From assembly GCA_937870755.1 (NCBI GenBank), contig CALMZV010000165.1, forward strand, positions 31,795 to 95,794: a stretch of 64,000 bases of DNA, written 5' to 3'. This document shows positions 8,206 through 15,184 of the stretch, one piece after another. Positions within the stretch are counted from its first letter, which is position 1. Every line of letters begins with the position of its first letter. A program made the position numbers and the translations under genes. The notes beneath the pieces are model-generated. The model worked only from the letters and a program-made list of their open reading frames with translations. It was not told the DNA's origin and did no database searches. This stretch comes from an uncultured Methylocystaceae bacterium. Its GTDB lineage: Bacteria > Pseudomonadota > Alphaproteobacteria > Rhizobiales > Beijerinckiaceae.

Positions 8206-8228
8206 GGGGTGGGGATTTCAGCCACCCC
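8206..8228. promoter_or_regulatory. Inverted repeat upstream of the RdfS-like gene
   Basis: GGGGTGG (8206-8212), nine-base spacer, CCACCCC (8222-8228), a perfect seven-base inverted repeat about 100 bases before the AlpA-like start codon. It is a plausible activator site, since FseA activates rdfS in the Mesorhizobium system; no binding motif is known to me for comparison. Confidence 0.4.
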
Positions 8229-8326
8229 AAGTTCCCCATCCCTCCCGCCGGCTTTCCTCCGCCACCGTGGTCGCTGTCAGCCGCTGATCGCCAGCGGTGC
8301 CCAGCAACCCCACGGAGGCCCGCCCC

Positions 8327-8608
8327 ATGCGACCCGATATCACCGCGATCCCGCCACGCTACCTGCGGACCAAGGAAGCTGCCGAGTTTCTCAGCCTGTC
8401 CGCCCGCACGCTCGAAAAACACCGGACCTACGGCACCGGCCCGGCCTACCGCAAACTCGGCGGGCGCGTCGTCTATGCCGTCGACGATCTCGAAACCTGG
8501 GCCGAGCGCGGCGCCGTCACCTCGACCTCCGATCCGCGCGGCTCCGTGCTTCCCGCAAAGCGCCAGACGCTGCCGACCGGCCAGATCGCCGGCCGATACG
8601 CACGCTGA
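8327..8608 (+). CDS. AlpA/excisionase-like HTH protein, candidate recombination directionality factor (RdfS-like)
   Basis: A 93-residue protein with GGAGG at 8314-8318 eight bases before ATG 8327. The winged MerR/HTH_17 fold is clear: YLRTKEAAEFLSLSARTLEK, then GPAYRKLGGRVVYAVDDLETW at about residues 12-60. In related ICEs a protein of this size and position is the excisionase RdfS, or a regulator of the adjacent repA/traF genes. Being directly downstream of the FseA-like gene fits FseA control. A basic C-terminal tail of 30 residues follows. Confidence 0.8.
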   Translation: MRPDITAIPPRYLRTKEAAEFLSLSARTLEKHRTYGTGPAYRKLGGRVVYAVDDLETWAERGAVTSTSDPRGSVLPAKRQTLPTGQIAGRYAR

Positions 8609-8626
8609 TCGTGGCCGGTCCCTTTC

Positions 8627-9802
8627 ATGGTGGTGCGGCGTCGTGACCCTTCGGAGCGTGGGCAGCTTGATTTGTTTCGCGCGCTCCCCGGCGACTTCGC
8701 GCCACGAGATGCGCAGGATCTCATGGCCTATCCCTTCTTCTCGCTCTCCAAATCCCATCGCGTCGCGCCGATAGACTTCGCGGCCGGCGACATCACGATC
8801 CGCGTCGAGGCCGTTGCAGATCATGGCATGGCCACGATCTGGGACGCCGACATCCTGATCTGGGCCGCCAGCCAGATCGTCGAAGCCCGCGACAACGGGC
8901 TTCGCACGTCCAGGCTGATGGCCGCGACGCCCTATGAAATCCTCACCTATGTCGGGCGCGGCACATCGCTGCGCGACTATCAGCGCCTCAAGGCGGCGCT
9001 GGATCGGCTGCAATCGACCACCATCTCGACGTCGATCCGCCAACCCACTGAGGGCCGCCGCCACCGTTTCTCATGGATCAACGAATGGCAGGAGCGCACC
9101 GACCGCCATGGGCGGCCGGACGGCATCGAACTGATCGTCCCCGACTGGTTCTACAGGGCCGTCCTCGATGACGCGCTCATCCTCACCATCGACCCTGCCT
9201 ATTTCCATCTCACCGGCGGCCTCGACCGCTGGCTCTACCGCATCGTGCGCAAGTACGGCGGCCGCCAGCGCGACGGCTGGCGTTTCGACCTGCGCCACCT
9301 CCACGTCAAATCCGGCAGCCTGTCGCCGTTCAAACGCTTCGCTTTCGAGCTGCGCGACATCGTGCGGCGCCAGCCGCTGCCCGGCTACCTCCTGTCGCTG
9401 GAGGTGGAGATCGGCGGGCGCACGCTGCTCGCTTTCGAGCCGCTCCCGGCCTGTGGAAAACCTGTGGACGGCCTCGTGCTATCGGGAACCCGGACTATCG
9501 TGCCATCGGGAACCCGAGGCTCGTGCTATCAGGAACCCAAACCGGCCTTAACGTCCCGAAATCGCAGGCGGATTCGCACCCTTAACTTAGAGTCTAACCA
9601 AGAATCTAACTTTGAAGAGCGCGCGCGCGATGTGGAGAACCTCATCCGCGGCACCGCCAGAAGCCTCAGCGCTGCGGCGAAAAAGAGCGTCCCGACCGCG
9701 CCGTCCGTCCCCCGAAGTGCTTCCGGCCACATCTTCTCGTCCCAGGCCGGCGAGCCCGAAGCGCCCCGGCTTCCCCTCGATCCACCGAGGGAACGCCGAT
9801 GA
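8627..9802 (+). CDS. repA: Replication initiator protein A family protein
   Basis: A 391-residue protein of the RepA family of alphaproteobacterial plasmids and ICEs. Recognisable parts are LFRALPGDFAPRDAQDLMAY, FFSLSKSHRV and ILTYVGRGTSLRDYQRLKAA near the N-terminus, and GGLDRWLYRIVRKYGGRQ in the middle. The last 120 residues are low-complexity and basic and are encoded over tandem DNA repeats that look like iterons. No clear Shine-Dalgarno precedes ATG 8627, so the start may be a few codons off. It overlaps parA by four bases. RepA probably lets the excised circle replicate, which aids maintenance. Confidence 0.9.
   Translation: MVVRRRDPSERGQLDLFRALPGDFAPRDAQDLMAYPFFSLSKSHRVAPIDFAAGDITIRVEAVADHGMATIWDADILIWAASQIVEARDNGLRTSRLMAATPYEILTYVGRGTSLRDYQRLKAALDRLQSTTISTSIRQPTEGRRHRFSWINEWQERTDRHGRPDGIELIVPDWFYRAVLDDALILTIDPAYFHLTGGLDRWLYRIVRKYGGRQRDGWRFDLRHLHVKSGSLSPFKRFAFELRDIVRRQPLPGYLLSLEVEIGGRTLLAFEPLPACGKPVDGLVLSGTRTIVPSGTRGSCYQEPKPALTSRNRRRIRTLNLESNQESNFEERARDVENLIRGTARSLSAAAKKSVPTAPSVPRSASGHIFSSQAGEPEAPRLPLDPPRERR
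9452..9538 (+). repeat. Three iteron-like direct repeats plus DnaA-box-like sequence inside repA
   Basis: TCGTGCTATCGGGAACCC occurs at 9474-9491, with near copies at 9498-9515 (one change) and 9521-9538 (one change), at 24- and 23-base periods. Just upstream, TGTGGAAAA and TGTGGACGG (9452-9471) resemble DnaA boxes. This is the arrangement of an iteron-type origin lying inside the 3' part of its initiator gene. Confidence 0.7.
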
Positions 9803-10452
9803 TCGTCGCGCTTCTCAATCAGAAAGGCGGGGTCGGGAAAACGACGCTCGCGCTCCACCTTGCCGGTGAACTCGCCGGGCGCGGCAGGCGTGTCACGCTG
9901 ATCGATGCGGACCCTCAAGGGTCGGCGCTCGACTGGTCCGAGCAGCGCAGCCGTGAGGGCCTGCCGCGCTCGTTCGGCGTCGTCGGCCTGGCGCGCGATA
10001 CGCTCCACCGCGAAGCGCCCGAACTGGCGCGCGATGTCGATCACATCGTAATCGACGGGCCGCCGCGCGTCGCCGGCCTCATGCGCTCTGCATTGCTCGC
10101 CGCCGACCTGGTGCTGATCCCGGTGCAGCCTTCGCCGCTCGACGGCTGGGCCTCGGCGGAGATGCTTTCGCTCCTCACGGAAGCGCGCATCTACCGGCCG
10201 CAGCTCGTCGCCCGTTTCGTTCTCAATCGCTGCGCCGCGCGCACCGTCATCGCCCGCGAGACAGCCGAGACGCTGGCCGATCACGATCCGCCAGTGCTCG
10301 CCGCGACCATCGGCCAGCGCATCGTCTTCGCCGACGCCGCGCAGTCCGGGCGGCTCGCCTCGGAGATCGACAGCCGCTCGCCCGCCGCCCGCGAGATCGC
10401 CGCGCTCGCATCCGAGATCGGGCGGCTGCGCATCGGGAGGGACGGTTCATGA
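9799..10452 (+). CDS. parA: ParA-family partition ATPase
   Basis: A 217-residue deviant-Walker ATPase: QKGGVGKTTLALHLAGEL (residues about 8-25) and LIDADPQGSALDW with the signature lysine and aspartate, then DHIVIDGPPR. It lacks the N-terminal DNA-binding extension of large ParA proteins, so it is the small plasmid class. Its start overlaps repA by four bases and its stop overlaps the methylase remnant by four. The small RHH protein at 10688 is its likely partner. Confidence 0.93.
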   Translation: MIVALLNQKGGVGKTTLALHLAGELAGRGRRVTLIDADPQGSALDWSEQRSREGLPRSFGVVGLARDTLHREAPELARDVDHIVIDGPPRVAGLMRSALLAADLVLIPVQPSPLDGWASAEMLSLLTEARIYRPQLVARFVLNRCAARTVIARETAETLADHDPPVLAATIGQRIVFADAAQSGRLASEIDSRSPAAREIAALASEIGRLRIGRDGS

Positions 10453-10691
10453 TCGTCCTTGCCGGCGACTGCCGCGAACTCATGCCGCTGCGCAGCCCGT
10501 TCGACATGATCCTCGCCGATCCGCCCTATGGCGGCACGTCGCTCGCCTGGGACCGGCGCGTCGAGGGCTGGCTGGCGCTGGCGCGCGCCGCCCTCAAGCC
10601 CACCGGCTGGATCTGGGTTTTCGGCTCGCTGCGCAGCGCCCGTTCACGGCTCGCCTCGCTGCTGCCCTTCGACGACGGAGGCGCGTCATGA
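10449..10691 (+). pseudogene. DNA methyltransferase reduced to 80 residues by internal deletion
   Basis: The start MIVLAGDCRELMPLRSPFDMILADPPYGG and LKPTGWIWVFGS are the N-terminal third of the N6-adenine-type methylases found here in related elements, with the catalytic DPPY motif. The text then passes straight to RSARSRLASLLPFDDGGAS, which looks like the normal C-terminal end of such a protein. The middle and the AdoMet-binding FxGxG motif are missing. The reading frame and both four-base overlaps with neighbours are intact, so the deletion is in frame. The peptide cannot be an active methylase. Confidence 0.7.
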
Positions 10692-10939
10692 CGGCCCGCA
10701 TCGAAAAGCGCGGCTTCGCCAAGCGCCCCGCCGATCCCGAACAATGGATCAAGACGGCCGAGAGCGCGCCGCGCGCCTCCGAGCCGAGCGCCTACACGGC
10801 GCGGCTCACCATCGACGTGACACCCGAGCTGCGCGGCCGGATCAAGATCGCGGCCTTCGGGCGCGGCGTCACCGTCGCTGACATGCTGCGCGACCTGCTG
10901 TCGCGCGAATTTCCCCCAAACCCAGGAGACCCCACATGA
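10688..10939 (+). CDS. Ribbon-helix-helix protein, probable ParA partner
   Basis: An 83-residue basic protein. The N-terminus is polar and the C-terminal half, YTARLTIDVTPELRGRIKIA followed by VTVADMLRDLLSREF, is a beta strand plus two helices as in ParG/Arc-type ribbon-helix-helix proteins. Overlapping its neighbours by four bases on each side and lying two genes after parA, it most likely binds the partition site and bridges to ParA (inference). Confidence 0.7.
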   Translation: MTARIEKRGFAKRPADPEQWIKTAESAPRASEPSAYTARLTIDVTPELRGRIKIAAFGRGVTVADMLRDLLSREFPPNPGDPT

Positions 10940-11457
10940 CCGGCGCTGCGGCCCCCGGCGTGCGCGGCGGCCCGATGCCGTCCGTGCTCATCCATGATCG
11001 CATGACCCACGTCGAATTGACGTGGATCGAGAAGAAGATCGAATACTGGATCAGGTTCGGCCAGGCGGCGAACGAACAGATCATCGACCGTCGCCAGCGC
11101 ATTCTCTCTTTCCGGCCGAACACCGTCTTCGCCTTCGTCCGATGGGCGGCCAATGACTTCGGCACGATCATCTCGCGCATCGACATCGTGCGGACGGTCG
11201 AACCGGGCGAGGCTTACCAGACGCTGCCCTTCGTACGGCCGGGCGGCGAAATCCTGCTGAAGATCGAGGGCTGGCCGAAGGTCGAGGACGTGCTGCGCCA
11301 CGTCGACGCGATCGAGGCGATCGGCATCGAGGCGGACGCCGTTTCGTCAGAGCACTGGCGGCACGTCCACAACCGGATGACCATCGGTCATCAGCCGCGC
11401 GCCTATACGCTCGAACAGCATCGCGCCTTCCTCCTGCGCAGGAAGGTCCAGCCATGA
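10936..11457 (+). CDS. DUF2840 domain protein
   Basis: A 173-residue protein with the DUF2840 hallmarks THVELTWIEKKIEYWIRFG, NTVFAFVRWAANDFGTI and GGEILLKIEGWPKVEDVL. The family is nearly restricted to Tra/Trb-type elements of alphaproteobacteria, between parA and traF, as here. Function unknown. Four-base overlaps on both sides place it in one operon with parA and traF. Confidence 0.88.
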   Translation: MTGAAAPGVRGGPMPSVLIHDRMTHVELTWIEKKIEYWIRFGQAANEQIIDRRQRILSFRPNTVFAFVRWAANDFGTIISRIDIVRTVEPGEAYQTLPFVRPGGEILLKIEGWPKVEDVLRHVDAIEAIGIEADAVSSEHWRHVHNRMTIGHQPRAYTLEQHRAFLLRRKVQP

Positions 11458-11999
11458 CGCGCGCCAGCCTCATCGTCGTCATGGCGCTCGCCACGATGGG
11501 CGTCGGCTATCCGGCGCTCACACCGATGCCGATCAAGCTCATGTGGAACGCCTCGGCCAGCGCGCCCATCGGTCTCTACACCATCGACTTCGACGGGCCG
11601 TTCGACGTCACCGATCTTGTCGCGGTCGACGCGCCCGAACCGCTCGCCGCCTTAATGGCCGAGCGCGGCTATCTGCCCAAGGGCGTGCCGCTGCTCAAGC
11701 GCGTTCTCGGCGTTTCCGGGCAGACGGTATGCCGCACCGGCCGCACGGTCACCGTCGACGGGATCGAAATGGGTGCGGCGCTGGAGCGCGACCGGATCGG
11801 CCGGAAACTGCCCGTCTGGCAGGGCTGCCGCCGCATCCAGACCGGCGAAGTCTTCCTCATGAACTGGCAGGTCCGCGACTCTCTCGACGGTCGCTACTTC
11901 GGCCTGACCTCCACCGACCAGATCATCGGCCACGCGATCCCACTGTGGACCGACGAAGAAGGCGACGGCCGCTTTGAATGGCGCGCGCCGACGCGCTGA
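11454..11999 (+). CDS. traF: Conjugative transfer signal peptidase TraF (S26 family)
   Basis: A 181-residue protein with an N-terminal membrane segment and the S26 Ser/Lys dyad: the serine of SAPIGLY (Ser36) and the lysine of LLKRVLG (Lys82). RP4 TraF matures the TrbC pilin and cyclises it. The trbC gene for that substrate lies at 33992. TraF is translated in overlap with DUF2840. Confidence 0.92.
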   Translation: MTRASLIVVMALATMGVGYPALTPMPIKLMWNASASAPIGLYTIDFDGPFDVTDLVAVDAPEPLAALMAERGYLPKGVPLLKRVLGVSGQTVCRTGRTVTVDGIEMGAALERDRIGRKLPVWQGCRRIQTGEVFLMNWQVRDSLDGRYFGLTSTDQIIGHAIPLWTDEEGDGRFEWRAPTR

Positions 12000-12061
12000 C
12001 GCGGCGCACGGCCATCGCATTTCCCCAACCAACCAGCCCACCAACCAGAAGGAGACTGACA

Positions 12062-12394
12062 ATGCCTAACCATATCTTTGAACCGACCGCCAACGGCTAT
12101 GCCGGCCGCGTCCGGCTGTTCGGCATCGACGAGGCGATCGTGCTCGTCGCCATCGACCCGAGCGACGCCGAGAACGCGCCGGCCTATCGCATCCACCTCG
12201 ACGACGAGGGCGGCCCCGAGATCGGGGCTGCGTGGAAACGTGTCGGCGAACGCGCCGGTGACTACATCGCCCTGGAGATCGACAGCCCGCTCTTTCTGAC
12301 CGTGTTTCGCCCGGCGCTGTTCCAGGCCGACGACGACGGCCGCACCTTCCGCCTCGCATGGAAGCGGCCCCGGCAGCGCGAAGACCGGAGCTGA
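12062..12394 (+). CDS. DUF736 domain protein
   Basis: A 110-residue protein, start ATG 12062 with AAGGAG about ten bases upstream. IFEPTANGYAGRVRLFGIDE and DYIALEIDSPLFLTVFRPALF match DUF736, a family of small beta-rich proteins universal in these elements, next to the VirB1-like transglycosylase. Function unknown. Confidence 0.85.
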   Translation: MPNHIFEPTANGYAGRVRLFGIDEAIVLVAIDPSDAENAPAYRIHLDDEGGPEIGAAWKRVGERAGDYIALEIDSPLFLTVFRPALFQADDDGRTFRLAWKRPRQREDRS

Positions 12395-12397
12395 CCG

Positions 12398-13177
12398 ATG
12401 CCGGCTCCGATCATCTCCATGCTCGCGGCCCGGCGCGTTGGCCGGGCCGGATCGGCATGTTGCCACGCCGTTCTCGCCGCCCTCGGCGTGCTCGCCATCT
12501 GCGCGGGGCCGACCGGGGCGACGGCGCAGACCGCACCGGTCGCCCGTCCGTCCGCCGCCGATCCCTATGCCGCCCACATCGCCGAGGCGGCGCAGCGGTA
12601 TGGGATTCCCGAACGCTGGATTCGCGCCGTGCTGCGCGCCGAAAGCGCGGGTGATGCGCGCGCGATATCGTCGGCGGGCGCATTGGGTCTGATGCAGGTC
12701 ATGCCCGACACATGGGCAGGCTTGCGCGTCCGCTACCGTCTCGGCCGCGACCCCTATGACCCGCACGACAACATCATGGCGGGTGCCGCCTATCTGCGCG
12801 AAATGTGGGACCGCTACGGCGATGTCGCCGCGATGCTCGCGGCCTACAACGCCGGTCCCGGCCGCTACGACGAACATCGTTCGACGGGCCGCGCGTTGCC
12901 GGCCGAAACGCGGGCCTATGTCGCCGCGCTCGTGCCGGTTCTCGGCGGCGCGGCCGCACCCGAAACATCAGTCCGGCGAGCTGATCCGCCGCCCGACTGG
13001 CGCGAGGCGGCGATCTTCGTCGTGCGTTCCGCCGACGTTCGTGCCGCCGGTTCGCGGTCGGGCACTGCGCGTTCGGACGACAGCCGCTTCTCCGTCACGG
13101 CGCGGTCATCCGATCCGGCCGCGACATCGGATTCACCCCTTGTCGTCGCACGCTCCAGCCCCGGAGAGCGCCCATGA
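12398..13177 (+). CDS. Lytic transglycosylase (VirB1-like)
   Basis: A 259-residue exported protein. A signal-peptide-like segment (VLAALGVLAICAGPTGATA) ends near residue 44. The SLT domain spans about 55-155: ERWIRAVLRAESAGDARAIS contains the catalytic glutamate, then GALGLMQVMPDTW and AMLAAYNAGPGRYDE. It opens peptidoglycan for the mating channel. The 80-residue tail is rich in Ser, Arg and Ala and has no domain I recognise. The start at 12398 follows DUF736 by three bases. Confidence 0.92.
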   Translation: MPAPIISMLAARRVGRAGSACCHAVLAALGVLAICAGPTGATAQTAPVARPSAADPYAAHIAEAAQRYGIPERWIRAVLRAESAGDARAISSAGALGLMQVMPDTWAGLRVRYRLGRDPYDPHDNIMAGAAYLREMWDRYGDVAAMLAAYNAGPGRYDEHRSTGRALPAETRAYVAALVPVLGGAAAPETSVRRADPPPDWREAAIFVVRSADVRAAGSRSGTARSDDSRFSVTARSSDPAATSDSPLVVARSSPGERP

Positions 13178-13420
13178 GCGTGCGGGCCGTCCTTCGCATC
13201 CCCTCGTATTCCGGCGTGTCATGGAGGGGACAAGGGGCAGAGGCAGGCACAACAACCGGACGATGGCGAGATAAAAAGGCGCACGGTGCGCTTCGGTCGG
13301 TCGGTTGTTTTTGTTCAGGTTTTCGCCGCGTTCCGCACCGTGCCGCGCTTTCGCGCACCGTGCGCCCTGCGCCCATCTTCCTGATTTTCCTGTTCCTTTC
13401 GCACCGTGCGGGGTTCCGCC
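13178..13420. promoter_or_regulatory. Non-coding region before the relaxase, candidate oriT and relaxase operator
   Basis: No gene is credible here. The palindromic core GCACCGTGC occurs in four places: GCGCACGGTGCGC (13279-13291, inverted) and direct copies at 13334-13343, 13353-13365 and 13400-13410, the last one ending eleven bases before the relaxase ATG. Clustered repeats immediately before a MOBP-type relaxase gene are what oriT or a relaxase-autoregulation site looks like. I do not find an exact RP4/VirD2-type nic sequence (ATCCTG); CATCTTCCTG at 13374-13383 is the nearest. Confidence 0.55.
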
Positions 13421-15160
13421 ATGACCGATGACAGCGAAATTCGCGTCCGGCCTGGGCGCATCCGCTCGACCCGGGCGCAGCAGGCCCGGCCTTTCATTTC
13501 ACAGGCGCTCGCCGCCGCGCAGAAGGCCGGGGGCCGCGTCTCCCCCTCCGGCAAGATCACGACGGGCAACCGCTCACGCTTCGGGCGCGGCCAGCGCGCC
13601 AGCATCCAGGCCAATCGGCTGCTCACCGGCCGCTCGCGCATCGTCGTCATCAAGACCCGCGTGGTGCGCCATAGCGCCCGCGCCGCGCCGCTGGCTGCGC
13701 ACCTCTCATATCTTCGCCGCGACGGCGTGACCCGAGACGGGGAGAAGGCGCGGCTGTTCGGGCCTGAAGGCGACAATGTGGATGCCCGCGATTTCGCGGC
13801 GCGCTGCGAAGATGACCGGCACCATTTCCGCTTCATCGTCTCGCCCGAGGACGCCGTGGATATGGCCGACCTCAAGACCCACGCCCGCGAGCTGATGGGG
13901 CAGATGGAAAAGGATCTGGCTACCCGCCTCGATTGGGTCGGCGTCGATCACTGGAACACCGACAATCCCCATATCCATATCATCGTCCGCGGCCGCACCG
14001 ACGACGGCCAGGACCTCGTGATCTCCCGCGACTACATCAAGGAGGGAATGCGCGCCCGCGCGCAGGATCTCGTCACCCAGGAACTCGGCCAGCGCACCGA
14101 TCTGGAGATCAACCGCAATCTGGAGCGGCAGGTCGAGGCCGAACGCTGGACGCAGCTCGACCGCCAGCTTGTCCGCGACGCCGGCAAGTCCGGCATCATC
14201 GATCTCGCGCCGCGCGCCGACCGCCAGCCGGACGAGTTCCACGCGCTGAAGGTCGGCCGGCTGCGGACGCTGGAAATTCTCGGTGTCGCGGGACAGGTCG
14301 GCCATTCGCAATGGTTCATCAGGCCCGAGGCGGAGAGCGTCCTGCGCGAGCTCGGCGAGCGCGGCGACATCATCAAGCGCATGCACCGCGCTCTCACCGA
14401 GCGCGGCATCGAGCGCGGCTCGGCAAGCTATGTGCTCGCCGGGGAAAGCCTCGACGTGCCCGTTGTCGGTCGCCTGCTCGAACGCGGTCTGGATGACGAG
14501 CTGAAGGGGACGGCCTATGCCGTGGTCGACGGTGTCGACGGTCGCACCCATCATATCAAGCTGCCGCATCTCGATGCCGCTGGCGACAGCCCACCCGGAT
14601 CGATCGTCGAGCTGCGCGCTTACGAGGATGCGCAAGGTCAGCGCCGCGTCGCGCTCGCCGTCCGCTCCGATCTGGATATCCACTCTCAGGTCAACGCAGC
14701 GGGTGCTACCTGGCTCGATCGGCAGGCGGTTGCCCGCGAGCCCATCGAGCTCTCGGAGGGTGGCTTCGGCGCCGAGGTACAGCGGGCCCTCGAGCAACGC
14801 GCCGAGCACCTGATCGGCGAAGGTCTCGCCGAACGGCAGGGCGGGCGCGTCGTCTTCGCGCGGCGACTGCTCAACACGCTACGCGATCGCGAGGTCAGTG
14901 CGCTGGGCGAAAAGCTCGCCGCCGAGACCGGCCGGCCATTCAACTATGCCGACGGCGGCGAGTATGTCGCCGGCTCCTATCGCCAGCGCTTCACGCTCGC
15001 CTCCGGCCGCTTCGCCATGATCGACGACGGCCTCGGCTTCCAGCTCGTGCCTTGGTCGCCATCCCTCGACAAGCAGCTCGGCCGCCACGTCTCCGGCGTC
15101 GCCCGCGACGGCGGCGGCGTCGATTGGGACTTCGGGCGCAAGCGCGGGCTCGGCCTCTAG
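13421..15160 (+). CDS. DUF3363 relaxase (VirD2-like)
   Basis: A 579-residue relaxase. HLSYLRRDGV carries the probable nicking tyrosine region, DDRHHFRFIVSPED follows, and NPHIHIIVRG (about residues 181-190) is the metal-binding histidine motif. The rest, including YIKEGMRARAQDLVTQELGQ and the long C-terminal region, is DUF3363. ATG 13421 is preferred over GTG 13406, which lies in the last operator-like repeat. It would nick oriT and pilot the strand to TraG, whose gene is next. Confidence 0.92.
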   Translation: MTDDSEIRVRPGRIRSTRAQQARPFISQALAAAQKAGGRVSPSGKITTGNRSRFGRGQRASIQANRLLTGRSRIVVIKTRVVRHSARAAPLAAHLSYLRRDGVTRDGEKARLFGPEGDNVDARDFAARCEDDRHHFRFIVSPEDAVDMADLKTHARELMGQMEKDLATRLDWVGVDHWNTDNPHIHIIVRGRTDDGQDLVISRDYIKEGMRARAQDLVTQELGQRTDLEINRNLERQVEAERWTQLDRQLVRDAGKSGIIDLAPRADRQPDEFHALKVGRLRTLEILGVAGQVGHSQWFIRPEAESVLRELGERGDIIKRMHRALTERGIERGSASYVLAGESLDVPVVGRLLERGLDDELKGTAYAVVDGVDGRTHHIKLPHLDAAGDSPPGSIVELRAYEDAQGQRRVALAVRSDLDIHSQVNAAGATWLDRQAVAREPIELSEGGFGAEVQRALEQRAEHLIGEGLAERQGGRVVFARRLLNTLRDREVSALGEKLAAETGRPFNYADGGEYVAGSYRQRFTLASGRFAMIDDGLGFQLVPWSPSLDKQLGRHVSGVARDGGGVDWDFGRKRGLGL

Positions 15161-15184
15161 CTTCAACAGAGAAGGAACATCGCA

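Noticed and set aside
13374..13383. CATCTTCCTG as the nic site
   Set aside because: It differs from the RP4/VirD2 core ATCCTG by an internal insertion, so I mention it only as the nearest sequence.
13174..13431. 85-codon frame starting in the stop codon of the lytic transglycosylase gene
   Set aside because: It runs through the palindromic repeats before the relaxase, and its translation has no protein character; non-coding oriT or control DNA explains the region better.
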